This document shows positions 1 to 10,851 of a DNA stretch of 64,000 bases, one piece after another. The position numbers and the translations under genes are program-made. This stretch comes from Cylindrodendrum hubeiense (taxonomy: Eukaryota; Ascomycota; Sordariomycetes; Hypocreales; Nectriaceae): NCBI GenBank assembly GCA_014621425.1, contig JAANBB010000134.1:25657-89656 (forward strand). Direction: 5' to 3'. Every line of letters starts with the position of its first letter. Positions within the stretch are counted from its first letter, which is position 1. A model generated the notes under the pieces. That model made no database searches. It saw only the letters and a list, made by a program, of their open reading frames with translations, and had not been told where the DNA came from.

Positions 1-858
1 GCTGTTCACTGCCTGCCTGGCCTGCTGCTTCTCTCTCAGGCGCCAAGAACCTAGAGGGCAGGAGCAAGTTCGAGCACCCCTTCCCCTTTACCCCTACCCC
101 CTGGCACACAGGTTACCCATGCAACGCAGGTATCCCTGCACCTGCCCTTGACCCCTGTCCATGCCGGCCGTCGCCCTCTCCCCTCCTACCCACATATTTT
201 CCACCCTCCTTTCACACCCACCCCTGGGCGAGCCCGACCGTGCCCACACACAATCTGCCCGGCCGCTGGAATAATATATAGCTTCCTCACACGCCCGTTC
301 CAACCTCCTCTCCTCCTCCTCTTCCAGCATCTTGGCGCTTGCCAATCACAAATTTTTACCACAACAAATAGCAGTTTCGCCAGCACACCGGTGCCGACGT
401 CATCACTCTTTTCAACAACATCTTCAGCTGGGGCTTAGTCAAGCGTCCAGCATCTTCTCGTCATCACGACCACGTTCCACGGGACCTGGCCTCGACAACC
501 TCCAAGGAGGAAAGATATAACACAGATCGGTCATGTTCGCCGCAGCAAGACACTTCTCTAACCCTTTCCCTTCCGACTACATACCGAGGTGACGGGCTTA
601 ATCCGATCACCTCCTCCCGGGCGCCACTTCCCAGCGCGTCCTGAAAACAATTGACTGCGCACTCAAGAACCAGTTTTTGACCGCAGCGTTCGACGAACAC
701 TCGCCCCACCCTCTACAATACAAAACACCACAAAGAAAACCACAAAAATAAACCGACATACGGGGCTCCCTACCAACAACTACCGAAGTCTGGAGGAGAG
801 CGGTTGTTTTCACTTCATTGACACGGGTGTCAGTTGGGCATCGCAAGAGCACAGGATC
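1..858. other. Upstream region and likely 5' leader of the first gene
   Basis: No convincing gene is seen. The plus strand is pyrimidine-rich (C/T runs around 60-340 and 400-620), which is typical of promoters and 5' leaders of filamentous ascomycete genes. Short open frames on both strands have no recognisable domain and overlap one another, so they look like chance frames or upstream ORFs. The distal part could belong to a neighbouring gene outside the window. Confidence 0.5.
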
Positions 859-2111
859 ATGAGTTACCCTTCACCACGAACTCCTGGATCGACTCCGATC
901 CACGACTACGACAGCGTCTACGCGAGGATGTCGTCAGCCACTCCCACCCCATCGCCCCGGCCCACCTGGGCCGAGTCGAGCACTCCACGTCGCCCCGCAA
1001 CCCGCGCGGCCCATGGACGCTTCAACAGCTACTCTCAGACGGGCGACTTCAGCCCAAGGCCTCCCAAGGATTCCCCCCGCTACAACAGCAACGGGCAGTA
1101 TAGCACGGCAGATGTGAGTCCCAAATATTTTTCGTCTCGCAGGCCTTCCGGGTCCTCTCCGCGCTCTAAGCGCGATCGCCGCTCCTCGTTTACCTATGTC
1201 CGGGCTTCCACCCCTTATGGAGAATCCGACGAGGACGAGATCATCGAGGCTTTGGGTCACACCTACGTGCTTCCTGCACAGACCCGGTCCAAGCACCATC
1301 ACCACGAGCGCAGATCCTCGCTCTACACTCGAGACTTTGATGGGGGATGGTACACTAATTTCGACGCCTACCTGCAGGGTGCCCAGACCGCCGCCTTTTA
1401 CGACGAGTTCTACGCCCGAGAGCAGCAGCCAGTGCACCAAACGCCTCAGCCGCCCCCCCACCACGCTTTTCCCACAGCCGCCGCTCCTCTACCGCCGTCC
1501 CTCCTCCCCGGCCTCAGACCGTCCGACCCGTCAGCACGCAGCGCGCCAAGCCTCCTCCCTCCCCACCCAAGGCCACCGATGCCGATGCCCGGAAGCACCG
1601 GATTCCTCCTGGCTACTCACTCAAGAACTGGGATCCCACCGAGGAGCCCATTCTGCTTCTAGGTAGTGTGTTCGATGCCAATAGCCTTGGCAAGTGGATC
1701 TACGACTGGACCGTATACTACCAAGGGCCTGCCACACCCATCTCTGACATGGCCGGAGAGCTTTGGCTCCTACTCATCCAACTGGCCGGCAAAGTGAAGC
1801 GAGCTGACGAGATCGTTGGACGAGTGCGCAGCGCAGAGAACCGTGACCTTGTTGAGGAGTTCATCGAGGGCGGCGAGCGTCTCACTGAGAAGCTCAGGAC
1901 CCTTCTCAAGTCATGCGAGGCTCCTATGCTTAAGGCTGCTAAGAGGAAGCAGTCTGGACTCGGCAAGAATGCCGGAGTCGAATTCGTCGAGACTCTCTTT
2001 GGCCGAGACCGAGAGTTGGCCAAGACGGAGAAGTTCATGACCAACGTCCGCCTCTTTAACCTCCGGTTCGACGCCAACTGCGAGGAGATTCTCCGGAACC
2101 CGACCAAATAA
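859..2111 (+). CDS. Conserved fungal hypothetical protein, apparent frameshift
   Basis: Function unknown. The ATG at 859 opens a low-complexity, Ser/Pro/Arg-rich N-terminal half with an acidic DEDEIIEALG element and a His run. The second half, in another frame, contains IPPGYSLKNWDPTEEPILLL, SVFDANSLGKWIYDWTVYY and a helical C-terminus ending at 2111. I recognise this C-terminal block from proteins widespread in Sordariomycetes that are often mislabelled 'vegetative cell wall protein gp1'. The two halves join cleanly if the C7 tract at 1453-1459 had eight Cs, giving about 417 residues and the link QPPPPPRFSHSRR. An alternative is a 50-nt intron (1379-1428), but its donor gtgccc is weak and no good branch site is visible. 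The GTG at 1668 is internal, not a start. Confidence 0.75.
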
Positions 2112-4273
2112 ACGGACTGCCCATGGATCTACCTGGACTTGATTCTGTTTTTTTCCTTGTTCTCTCTACATACCCGAGGATCCTTTGACCCGGCCAGCAG
2201 AAGAACCCATACCCACTGGATTGGAACGGCCCACAGAGACTGTACACTACCTCATTTTCCCGGATCTCCTTTCGGATTACCTCGCCATATGGATTTCCTT
2301 ATCTTTAACGTCACTACACCCCTGGAGAGAGCGGTTACTTGTGTCCCACGACCAAGAACCAAGGGGCGACCTGTACTACCAGCAATGCACACGCGCGCGC
2401 GGAGGAGGGGGCATCGACCAAAGGGCTTTTTCCTATCTTAAGATACCCACACTGTTTTTCCGTTTGGAAGGTCGCGAGCGGTTGGAAAGTGAAGCAACGA
2501 CGGAGGACGATGAACACAGTGGATGCGATAGAGTTGGATGATGGATGGATATCGTGATTTCTTTTTATATTCTTTTTTGGATAGGTCTTTGATTTTGGCA
2601 CAGCGCCTGGGATATTAAAAGTGATTGGCACTTAGATCGGTGGAACACAACATTACTACGCGGTAATATGGATTATTGGAGGTCTTGTCTTTTACTTACA
2701 CTTGGAACCTCACGTTTAGCTTAGGATTATTTGGAACGTGCGATTACGCATGAGGAGGAGTTAGGGTTCCTTTTTTAGGCCGTTAGCTATACCACTCAGA
2801 GAGGTTGTTTGTTCTCGAATTGAAATTTAGATATTAGCAAGATTATATGACCCATCATCTGTGATTGCCTGGTGACTTGATTGTACAGTTAGTTGACTAC
2901 CCTGGTAGTCGACTCTCGAACCCATTATGAATATTCCAACATGACGGCGTCTCGATTCGCCAATTGGAAGCCCCAGCCGGGCCCTAATCCACGCCCCTCT
3001 CGTTCCCGTCCGGAGGGGTTGGTATTGGGCGGATCTAGTGAGGCGCATCTTGAACGTGGGCTAGGGGACGATCGCCTGTGAGGATGAGGTCATGGACGGG
3101 CACCCCTGAAGAGGCGCGTCATGCATGAGAGAGGGGCGGCTGGTGTTCGGCCACGAGTGCGGATAGGCTAGGGCGAGGAACAATGCAAGATTAATGAGCA
3201 TGAAACTGAACAAATTTTCACCAGTTTGCGTGTTACAGAGACCAGGGGGTGGGGGGCCTCATTTGGGTGTGATGTAATCAATTGCGGAGAAGACTGGACG
3301 ATGACGTTTGGTCGAGGATTGAGACTGGGGTCTTGAACATTGCAAATCCTGAAAGAGGGGCGCGCGCACGAACGGGTTAATGATCAACGCCGAGGTGGTA
3401 GTGATCGTCAGGGTACGGCGTCTCATTCCCCGACATTTGGACGGAATTTGTGGAGTTGGGATCCAGAGCTGTGCAGGTTGTTGAAGGGAGTTCGCTCCAC
3501 TGGCGCATGTCTTTTCCGTGTTGGTGATGACGGTGGCGAAGCCGTAATGACTGGATGATTACTGAGTTGCTGGTCGGGCTGCGCTGGCGGAGGCGGGCGA
3601 TGCAACGAGCTGGAAGTAATCACAGTTCCATAGATTTCCGTCGGTCCTTTGTCAGCCCGTTTTCTTACCTGATTATCATCGCGCCTATTCATCGTGTTCC
3701 CCGCAGGCGCAGTCATGATCGACAAGATTGACTCTTTGGTGCATCCCAGATGATAAGCTGAGTAAAGATCTGATTGATCTTTACGCTACCTGGCCGTCCC
3801 GGACGGCCGCCATGTCTTGAAAAACCCCCAGCCACCGCTGAAGGCCGGGAGCACTCGTCCCGGTCTCGAATCTGACTTGATCTCAGTTTACGTTGCGGCG
3901 CGCCCGGGTCTTTGGTTGTTTGCTGCGTGCACACACAGCGGTGCGAGAGCCGAGACACCAAAGCGCAGCCACCAGACGCCCCGCGGCAGTTTGCTTCCCC
4001 CCTCGCCCTGCAGCTCCGCCGAGCCCCGCTCGCCGCCCGATTTGTCTCGCACTATCCAGCAGCAAGCCATCGCAGTGGCACGCATATGTACGCGCGAAAC
4101 GGTAGCACAGGTGGGCTTGGCTGGGCTTGTTTCTCCTCGCGCGGGCGGAGGCCAACTTCCGCATGTCATGTGTTGCGTTAGGAGGGGCTTCGGCGATGGC
4201 TTGGTGTAAGTGCCGTGCGTGTCGACGAGGTTGGGGAGAAGCGCGGGGTGAGGGTTGCGATGCTTGCACAGAT

Positions 4274-4298
4274 CACACTCACACTCACACTCACACAC
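4274..4298. repeat. CACACT microsatellite
   Basis: Three perfect hexamer copies of CACACT followed by a CACACA variant. It lies in non-coding DNA. Confidence 0.85.
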
Positions 4299-5262
4299 GG
4301 TGCGGCGGGCAAGTTGATAACCCTGGAGGGTGTCTGGAGTAAGCGTCTAGGTCGCCAATCATGGCCGGTCGGGGTGCGAAGCTGAGAAGCCGGCGTTCTT
4401 GACGGTTCCCACGTGCGTGAGAGTGGTTGGGGGAGTTGCGGAGTTGGGGGCGACCATGACCCGCAGGCCTAGACTGGCGGACTGCCGACGGGCACCATCT
4501 CGGTGAGCCAAGGTGAGGGACGCAGGGCAGCTAGCTACCCGTCCGCAGGGAGAAGGTGAAAAAACATGCACTAAGCTTTGACAGCATGTCAGGGGTGATT
4601 GATTGCTCGCTCGCCCCTTGCGTGGGTGAGTACGAGCTTGACGAGGTGAGTACGGGCCTGTACCCGCGCCGTCCGGGCAGAGCAGTTATTTCTCCCTGTT
4701 CGGCCCGTCCCATTGTTTGTCTTTGTGGCATACCGCCATGATCCAACACATGTGATGGGACGCTGGGCTGCTGTGTGGTACCACAAGACGCCGTAGTGTC
4801 GTGTTTCCCAGAACACCATCAGGTGCCTCATTTGCGGCGGTAAACGAGGCCTATCCCCTCTCCCTGATGTCTACACGGCGCCATGTCTGCACGCCTGCAC
4901 GTCTACATGTCTACATGTCCACGATGTGATGGCGCATGGGGAAACAAAACGTATGTGTGATTTGCGCATGCGCCTCGCTGCAGTTTCTTTCTTGGCTTGT
5001 CGGTCCGGGATGACCCCCAACGTGCACTCACTCGTTGGGTTGCTCGTTGGGCGCTTAAACGCCCCGGAACGACCTGTGGCGGCGACACCCGTGATGCTGC
5101 GGACCGGCATGGGTTGCAACGTGGGCGCGCCCAATGAGGGGACGGCAAGCACGCGATTGATTGTGCATACGCTGACTCGTAAACTCGAGTGCGATGGGCA
5201 CATTTGCACGCCCAAGTCCAAGTGCCGAGCCGGCGACTGCATCGTCGGCGCGTTTCAACGTT

Positions 5263-5298
5263 GGGCTGAGAGGGCTGGGAGGGCTGGAAGGGCTGGAA
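5263..5298. repeat. 9-bp tandem repeat, 4 copies
   Basis: Four tandem copies of gggctgRRa (gggctgaga, gggctggga, gggctggaa, gggctggaa). The strand asymmetry is G-rich. It lies in non-coding DNA. Confidence 0.85.
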
Positions 5299-6534
5299 AG
5301 CATGGCACACATAAATTGTCACAGTGCCCGTGTGGGTGGCAGTTCAAAAACACCGGGGTCTTTATTTTGGGTGCTACATGCCCCCAATACCTCCACGCCC
5401 CCCCAGCCATCTCGCATCCTTCCGCTGACCGTGCAGCGTTGCCGTATTTAATTCAGGGTGCACTTCCATGTAACCCACTCGATTCGTATGCGCTTGCATG
5501 GCGTCGCATCCCCCACCCTCTCGTTATTGCCGGACCGGTTGGTCCTGGGCTCCTGGGATAACGTCAGCGGTTTGTGTGTCGCTTCAGCTCGCAGTTCGTG
5601 CGTCTGCAGCGGCCACATGCGGGTAAAACAGAGGCCGGTGGCAGGGCAAGTAAGACGCCAGTGGTCTGTGGATCGTGGGATTTCCGGCTCGTGTCTTGGT
5701 TGCAGAGCCCAGGGATATTCTTAGCACGATGCGCGACAGTGTGCTGCTCTGGCCAAGACTCGCCAGAACTGTGCGACCGGGGCGCCTGTTGTCGATGCCC
5801 TGTTGATTCCCAGTTGACTCCCTGTCGCCGACAGGAAAAAGCATCGAGCCCTGCGCGGTTGTGCCGACCGACAACCTCGGTAGGCCTAGGACATGGGTTC
5901 GCCATCACACTGACCGGTCAAAGCAGTCATGCAGCGTGTTGCAATTCTACTACCTGGTCCAGACCCATGGCCAATTCCCAACCCTTTTACGCCTTCTCGG
6001 GGGACAGGGATCCCGGCATCATCGCTTGCAGAAAAACTTTGCGTTTGCGCCGGGACACGAAATGAATCCGGGATGCAGAGTGTCACTGCCGGCATGGTCC
6101 GACCGGAACGGGTTTCCACGACCCCAGGTTTGCGCAGGGGATGCAGCGTTGATCCAAACTCATGGACTGTGCCAAGCGAACGCTGCTTGTCGCTTTAACA
6201 ACAGCACCCTAAAAAGGAGGAGTCTCTTTACGGAACATCAAGAAAATAGAGAGATGAATAAATAAAGATAAAACAAGAAACTGGATATTGATATTGAGAG
6301 AATCCCTTCATGATGCACTTAGGTTGGACTAAAACTACCTGCATTACACAGTAAATGGCGACGCACTCATGATGAGAGTTGACATTCAAGCACTTTTAAA
6401 CTACGCCTATAACCAGTCTGATATAGTTTAACTAAGTTGATGAATTAAATGAGATTCCAACAATTTGACATGCATCTCGTACATGAGCAACATATTGACA
6501 CCATATTGACAACGTCGGCTTCTAAGCTAGATAA

Positions 6535-7419
6535 CTACACTAAACTCTCCAACACCACCAAGGAGTTAATAGTGACAGGTTCTTGCGTGAGCCGGGACGA
6601 CTGCTTCTCATCCAAGTGAATGGCGTATATGCCCTCAGCCGTTGCAGGCGCGATATCCCGCTCTATAGAGTCTCCAACATATGCAATCTCATGTGCTTGA
6701 ATGGCCAATTGATCCAGCACTTTCAGGAAAAGCCCAGAGGTCTTTGAAACGCCGAAATGGTTCGTTGTTGCAAGGAAATCCACGTACTCAGATATACCAA
6801 GGTCTCTCAGCGCCCGCTCTTGGGCATCCTGTGGCCCTTCCGTGATCACTACTATCCTCCGGCCGGAGGACTTGATCGCCCTAAGTAGTGATACTGCTCC
6901 AGGCTTCAGCGTTAAATTTTGCACAAGTACACGTTCGTAAGAAGTTATAAGATCGTCGATCAGTCCTTGACCCAGCCCGAAATGATCGAGTGTGGCAGAA
7001 AAGCGGTCTCGGCGATAGTCATGAGAGGTTTTCCCGTCGACAAACGCGTTTGAGGTTCCTTGCCTGAGAGCCTCTTGATAACGGGCCTGAACCGCTTCTC
7101 GCGAGATATTGAGATGTCCTTGGGCGATTAAAGTCAGGCAGTGTGCAGTTGCTGCACAACTGGCCTTGCGGAACTCGTGCAGAGTGTCGTCGAGGTCAAA
7201 GCCGATCCATGACCTGGTATCCAGAGTGGCGCGCACTTGATCCTCGGCATTTGATGATGTTGATGGTAAAGAGGAAGGCATATTGGAGGTGTGGCGTGCA
7301 ATGCTGATTCTCCTTGGTATTTGACGTGGAGATTGTTGGGAAGCCGGAGTCGTTGACCAAGAGTCATTAGTTCCATTGACGCTAAGCATAGGTGGATTGA
7401 TACCTCGTCGACCCCGCAT
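6535..7419 (-). CDS. HAD-superfamily hydrolase (phosphatase-like)
   Basis: Single-exon gene of 294 aa, starting at the first ATG (7419); a start about 46 codons further in is also possible. Residues 1-60 are Ser/Pro-rich and look disordered. The HAD core follows. Motif I is GFDLDDTL (nucleophile Asp75, general acid Asp77), with a helical cap after it. Motif II is VVITEG (Thr193), a Lys in GVSKTSG serves as motif III, and motif IV is YVGDSIERDI (Asp250 and Asp255). The domain order matches the haloacid dehalogenase/phosphoglycolate phosphatase-like (subfamily I) group, which dephosphorylates small metabolites through an aspartyl-phosphate. The substrate cannot be read from the sequence. All four catalytic motifs are intact. 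The gene is isolated, with more than 1.5 kb free upstream. Confidence 0.85.
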   Translation of the reverse strand: MRGRRGINPPMLSVNGTNDSWSTTPASQQSPRQIPRRISIARHTSNMPSSLPSTSSNAEDQVRATLDTRSWIGFDLDDTLHEFRKASCAATAHCLTLIAQGHLNISREAVQARYQEALRQGTSNAFVDGKTSHDYRRDRFSATLDHFGLGQGLIDDLITSYERVLVQNLTLKPGAVSLLRAIKSSGRRIVVITEGPQDAQERALRDLGISEYVDFLATTNHFGVSKTSGLFLKVLDQLAIQAHEIAYVGDSIERDIAPATAEGIYAIHLDEKQSSRLTQEPVTINSLVVLESLV

Positions 7420-8969
7420 CAATCACGCAACGTCACCATTGAGGTTATATATCCTTGACCGCTTTCATTTCATGGTTGGTGCTCTATTGCCGACGTTTCA
7501 ACTTGACACCATCTTTCGATAAGGTTGCTGGTCCCTGTGCATCTTAGATGCCTGGCGTGTTACGTAAGTGTCTGAATGGAACTGACGAAAGCAAAGATCC
7601 GTGCAACATGATTCTAACGGAATCTTGGATGAGAACTAACTTAGTGTAATTCGAATAGGTTGGGTTTGACCATTACTATCATTAAAGAACTTATTGACAT
7701 CATTCGGGTGCTCTCGCAACGTTGCTATTATTGGCCCAAATGTAGATTTCATCTTAGTCAACTTTGCTCGAGGGCTAATTGACCATCAAATGCTTACCAG
7801 CTCGGGGTGTTTTTCTATAGCTAGGCACCATTCGTAATGGATAGTTCATTTTCTATCATGTGCGACACCTGCACTTAGATAACCCATTTTCTTCCCTGAT
7901 AGAAGTTCGTTTTCGGCAGATGAAGTCGGCTTGAATCTATTACAAAGCTAGAAGGCATTTAACTTACTTAATTGAAAAGGAATCCTTCTAAATTTACGTG
8001 CTATGACGATACTGCATTTCCCTTCTGTATTAAATGGGCCGAAGCTGAACTAATGCCAATACTTTCACAACATGAAGCATCCGGACTAGTTATACTCACT
8101 TATTGAGGAGGGAAATTTGACTCCAATGTTTCCAAGAGCTCCCATATTTTAGAGGAAAGGACCGAAAGGAAAGACTCGGAGCTAGGACGAGGCCATTGTT
8201 CGTCCCGAGACCATGAGGCATTTGGAACTCAAGACATATTGGCCATATCGCCCTTGACTTTAAGATACCAGGATAACTTGTTTATCATTCCAAGAAAAAT
8301 AGGAATTTTATCATTTTCCATTCAGTGACATTTATTACCATGGAGCGGAGATGAGGTTGATCAAGCTCGGGTGGTTGTGGAGATTTGCGATTTTCTCATT
8401 GACATCAGTATTGGCGGCACATATAAGTAGCACTTTCGATGCAACTAACAAAATTGGAGATGAAATAACTTAGCTACGAAGACTCTGAATCCTTTGACGT
8501 ATATTTTCTAGTGGATTTTGATGAGACGCGTTCGGTTTTGTAGGGTATGATAAGGGGCTAGGCTAGGGATTTGGAAGGGAGGGGACCCCTATTGCTTTTT
8601 TGTGGGCTTCAACATTAATGGGTATAATATAGAAGTGTCTATATTTTAATTAGGATTTGTAGTAGCTTGTTGTCTGGCAGTCTTTGGATGAAGTTGAGTA
8701 ATTGTCCTTCAAGCCACCATCAGCGCCATCGTGCGATGACTAAGCATGCTTCTCGCGTAGCCAAAATAATTTCCTCAAAGATGCACCCGACCGTCAACTC
8801 GTCTTTAAGGTAGCCTATGACGACAGAGACTCTTTGAGGCTAAGCACTGACTCTCACTGATAAAGGTGGATTCTGTTTATCATCGAGAAGGTATTGGTGC
8901 CTGCTTAGACTGTCTCATCGTCTCATATTGTCTCCTAACACATCCAGATCCGCTCAGCATCACCTGACC
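7420..8969. other. AT-rich intergenic region
   Basis: No open frame worth calling. The sequence is visibly A/T-richer than the flanks, with many TTTA/TAAA stretches, and separates two divergently transcribed genes (HAD hydrolase leftward, methyltransferase rightward). It may hold decayed repeat DNA, but no terminal repeats or transposase remnants were recognised. Confidence 0.5.
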
Positions 8970-10205
8970 ATGCACTACGTTCGGTTCCTTCGAGCTCCCA
9001 AGGTGGCGCCGGGCAGAGGCAATAGGCTTCAGATACAGCTTCTGTTTACCATCACAACAGATCTAGGAGACTCGTTCCTTTTCCCACAGAAACTCTTGGA
9101 CCTGCAGGTCACTGCTTCAGCCTCCTCCTCCATAGGCACGTCAACATGGCTCCTATCAGACCCAGGACGACTCTACTGGGAACCTGGTATGCGTGTGGCG
9201 AAACCCACTCTCGACCTTCCTGTTGCCTTTGAAAGAGCTATCCAAGCAGGAGTTAGGATTCAAATTTGTGTCCGGGCATCGGAGCCATCTCAGCATGCGG
9301 ACGGGGCGGCAAAGATCTTAGCAATCGCTTCGGAGAAGCCGAGATATCGCAAGGAGGCAACCAGGATGGGGGCAATTGTGCCGGCATGGATTTCACTAAA
9401 TCTATCCGGTGGAGATACAGAGGTGTCTATGCGGAGGCTTCAGCTCAGTGACTCCCCAACCGGCTTCGGCTATGTCGAGGTGGAGGAGGAGATCGGCGAG
9501 AGCATCGCACGCCACGTTTGGGATGCCGGTGTGGTAGCACTTTGTGCTATTGCAGGGATCGACACAGCACCCGAGAACGAGTCCAGTAAGCATCCATGCA
9601 TGGTAGCCTTGAATCAGCTCCTTGGCAGCCGCGAGGCAATCAATGTCTTGGAATTGGGCTGCGGTGTTGGGATCTTGGGTGTCGGGCTGGGAGCTGTCTA
9701 CCCAAAGCTTTCTCAAGGACAGTGTACGATTCTTATGACGGATCTGGAAGAGGCGGAGGCACGGGCTCGATCCAACATCGCACGTCTCCAACCCAAGACC
9801 TTGGAGTCTGAAGAGCCGCAAGTTCGCATGCTCTACGAGAACTTGGACTGGGAGGATGGCAGGCAAGGCCGCTTCGGCAAGGAAGCGGAGTCGCGTGCAT
9901 GGGATCTGGTGATGCTCAGCGACTGCACCTACAATGTCGACATGCTTCCGGCATTGGTGGAGACCCTATCCGCTATCCATTCATCCAATCTGAAGCAAGT
10001 TCTGGGCGAGCCGTTTACAACCAAAGTCTTCCTGGCTACTAAGCCACGTCATGCTTCAGAGCGAGAGTTGTTCGAGTTGATGGAGAAGGAAGGCTGGGAG
10101 ACACTGCATAAACAGGTGCTACAATTGCCTGTTCTTGGCGCCGAGCCGGAGTCGGTCGAGTTTTACCTCTTTGATAAGTCTAGTTTGATCGATGAGAGCA
10201 GGTGA
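8970..10205 (+). CDS. FAM86/METTL21-like protein-lysine methyltransferase
   Basis: Intronless, 411 aa. The start is the ATG at 8970 (MHYVRFLRAP); the frame is open further upstream, but only with TTG. Residues 1-170 form the N-terminal region seen in fungal members (TITTDLGDSF). The class I SAM-dependent fold follows: motif I INVLELGCGVGILGVGL (about 225-240), the acidic end of strand 2 at LMTDLEEAEA (about 255-264), and WDLVMLSDCTYN (about 311-322), matching the conserved D-x-Y region of the Methyltransf_16 family. Members trimethylate lysines on elongation factors, chaperones or related proteins; which target this one uses cannot be inferred. The C-terminal strand pair VEFYLFDKS is typical of the fold. 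Confidence 0.85.
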   Translation: MHYVRFLRAPKVAPGRGNRLQIQLLFTITTDLGDSFLFPQKLLDLQVTASASSSIGTSTWLLSDPGRLYWEPGMRVAKPTLDLPVAFERAIQAGVRIQICVRASEPSQHADGAAKILAIASEKPRYRKEATRMGAIVPAWISLNLSGGDTEVSMRRLQLSDSPTGFGYVEVEEEIGESIARHVWDAGVVALCAIAGIDTAPENESSKHPCMVALNQLLGSREAINVLELGCGVGILGVGLGAVYPKLSQGQCTILMTDLEEAEARARSNIARLQPKTLESEEPQVRMLYENLDWEDGRQGRFGKEAESRAWDLVMLSDCTYNVDMLPALVETLSAIHSSNLKQVLGEPFTTKVFLATKPRHASERELFELMEKEGWETLHKQVLQLPVLGAEPESVEFYLFDKSSLIDESR

Positions 10206-10851
10206 TAGGCGCCCGCTCAGGCAAGAATGTCGGCGGTATGACTGAGGCCTGCCGGCGAGGCGACCAAGTTGATACATGCATTGAGCCTCATCATACGAGC
10301 GAGACGGCAGCCCTATCTTTTGCTCAGGATGAGGATGTCCACTCGTCCGACTAACGAGAAACCGGCCGCGTCCTCAAGGCCACTTACCCCACAGCGTGCT
10401 GGCATGGCGCATTGCGGGCAAGGTTCCTACAGCCTTACTTTGTCCTCAGAGCCTCATTTGGAAAACAAGGCAACCGCACTAAGTGGTGTATGACATGCAT
10501 GGACAACGATTGGGCTTACCCCGCGTGCTGTGTAACAGCCAGCGAAGACCCAACCTGAATTTGAGAGTAACATTGAGCATAACGCGGTTGGGGGTTTGGC
10601 CAGTGGGAAGAGAAGGCGGGGTGATGGAGGGTGAATCAAGGGCGATGACAGGCTGGGGATATTAGAGGCGTGGTGTGGTTGATGAGTTGTTCTTCAAGCC
10701 GAGAACCGGGGTGGATGTGAGGCTCTAGTTACGCCGTCGGTCGGGTCATTGGGGAAGAAGCGCGAGAGCGAAGCACTTTAAAACGGCAATTGCGAAGCAG
10801 GAATTGAATTTCATCACACTCCTCTGTGCCTCATCCTCTCACAGTTGGACC
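10206..10851. other. Intergenic region, promoter of the coiled-coil gene
   Basis: No gene. Short frames on both strands lack domains. The 3' part leads into the ATG at 10852 with a CATCACACTCCTCTGTGCC-type pyrimidine-rich leader. Confidence 0.5.

Larger units (their letters stand above)
2112..6534. other. Gene-poor intergenic region
   Basis: No gene can be supported in 4.4 kb. The longest open frame (4926-5561, plus strand, 211 codons) lacks any domain, has Cys/Arg/Gly-rich random-looking composition and is overlapped by equally long frames on the other strand. Small tandem repeats are annotated separately. At 4885-4925 a degenerate string of 'gtctacat'-like units is visible. From about 6240 the DNA becomes A/T-rich toward the 3' end of the HAD gene. 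Confidence 0.6.

Noticed and set aside
4926..5561. 211-codon plus-strand frame in intergenic DNA
   Set aside because: No domain, no coding-like composition, runs through the 9-bp repeat and is overlapped by long frames on the other strand.
6300..8900. RIP-mutated transposon in the A/T-rich stretch
   Set aside because: The base composition fits, but no terminal repeats, target-site duplication or transposase/RT remnant could be seen. A RIP-index calculation would be needed.
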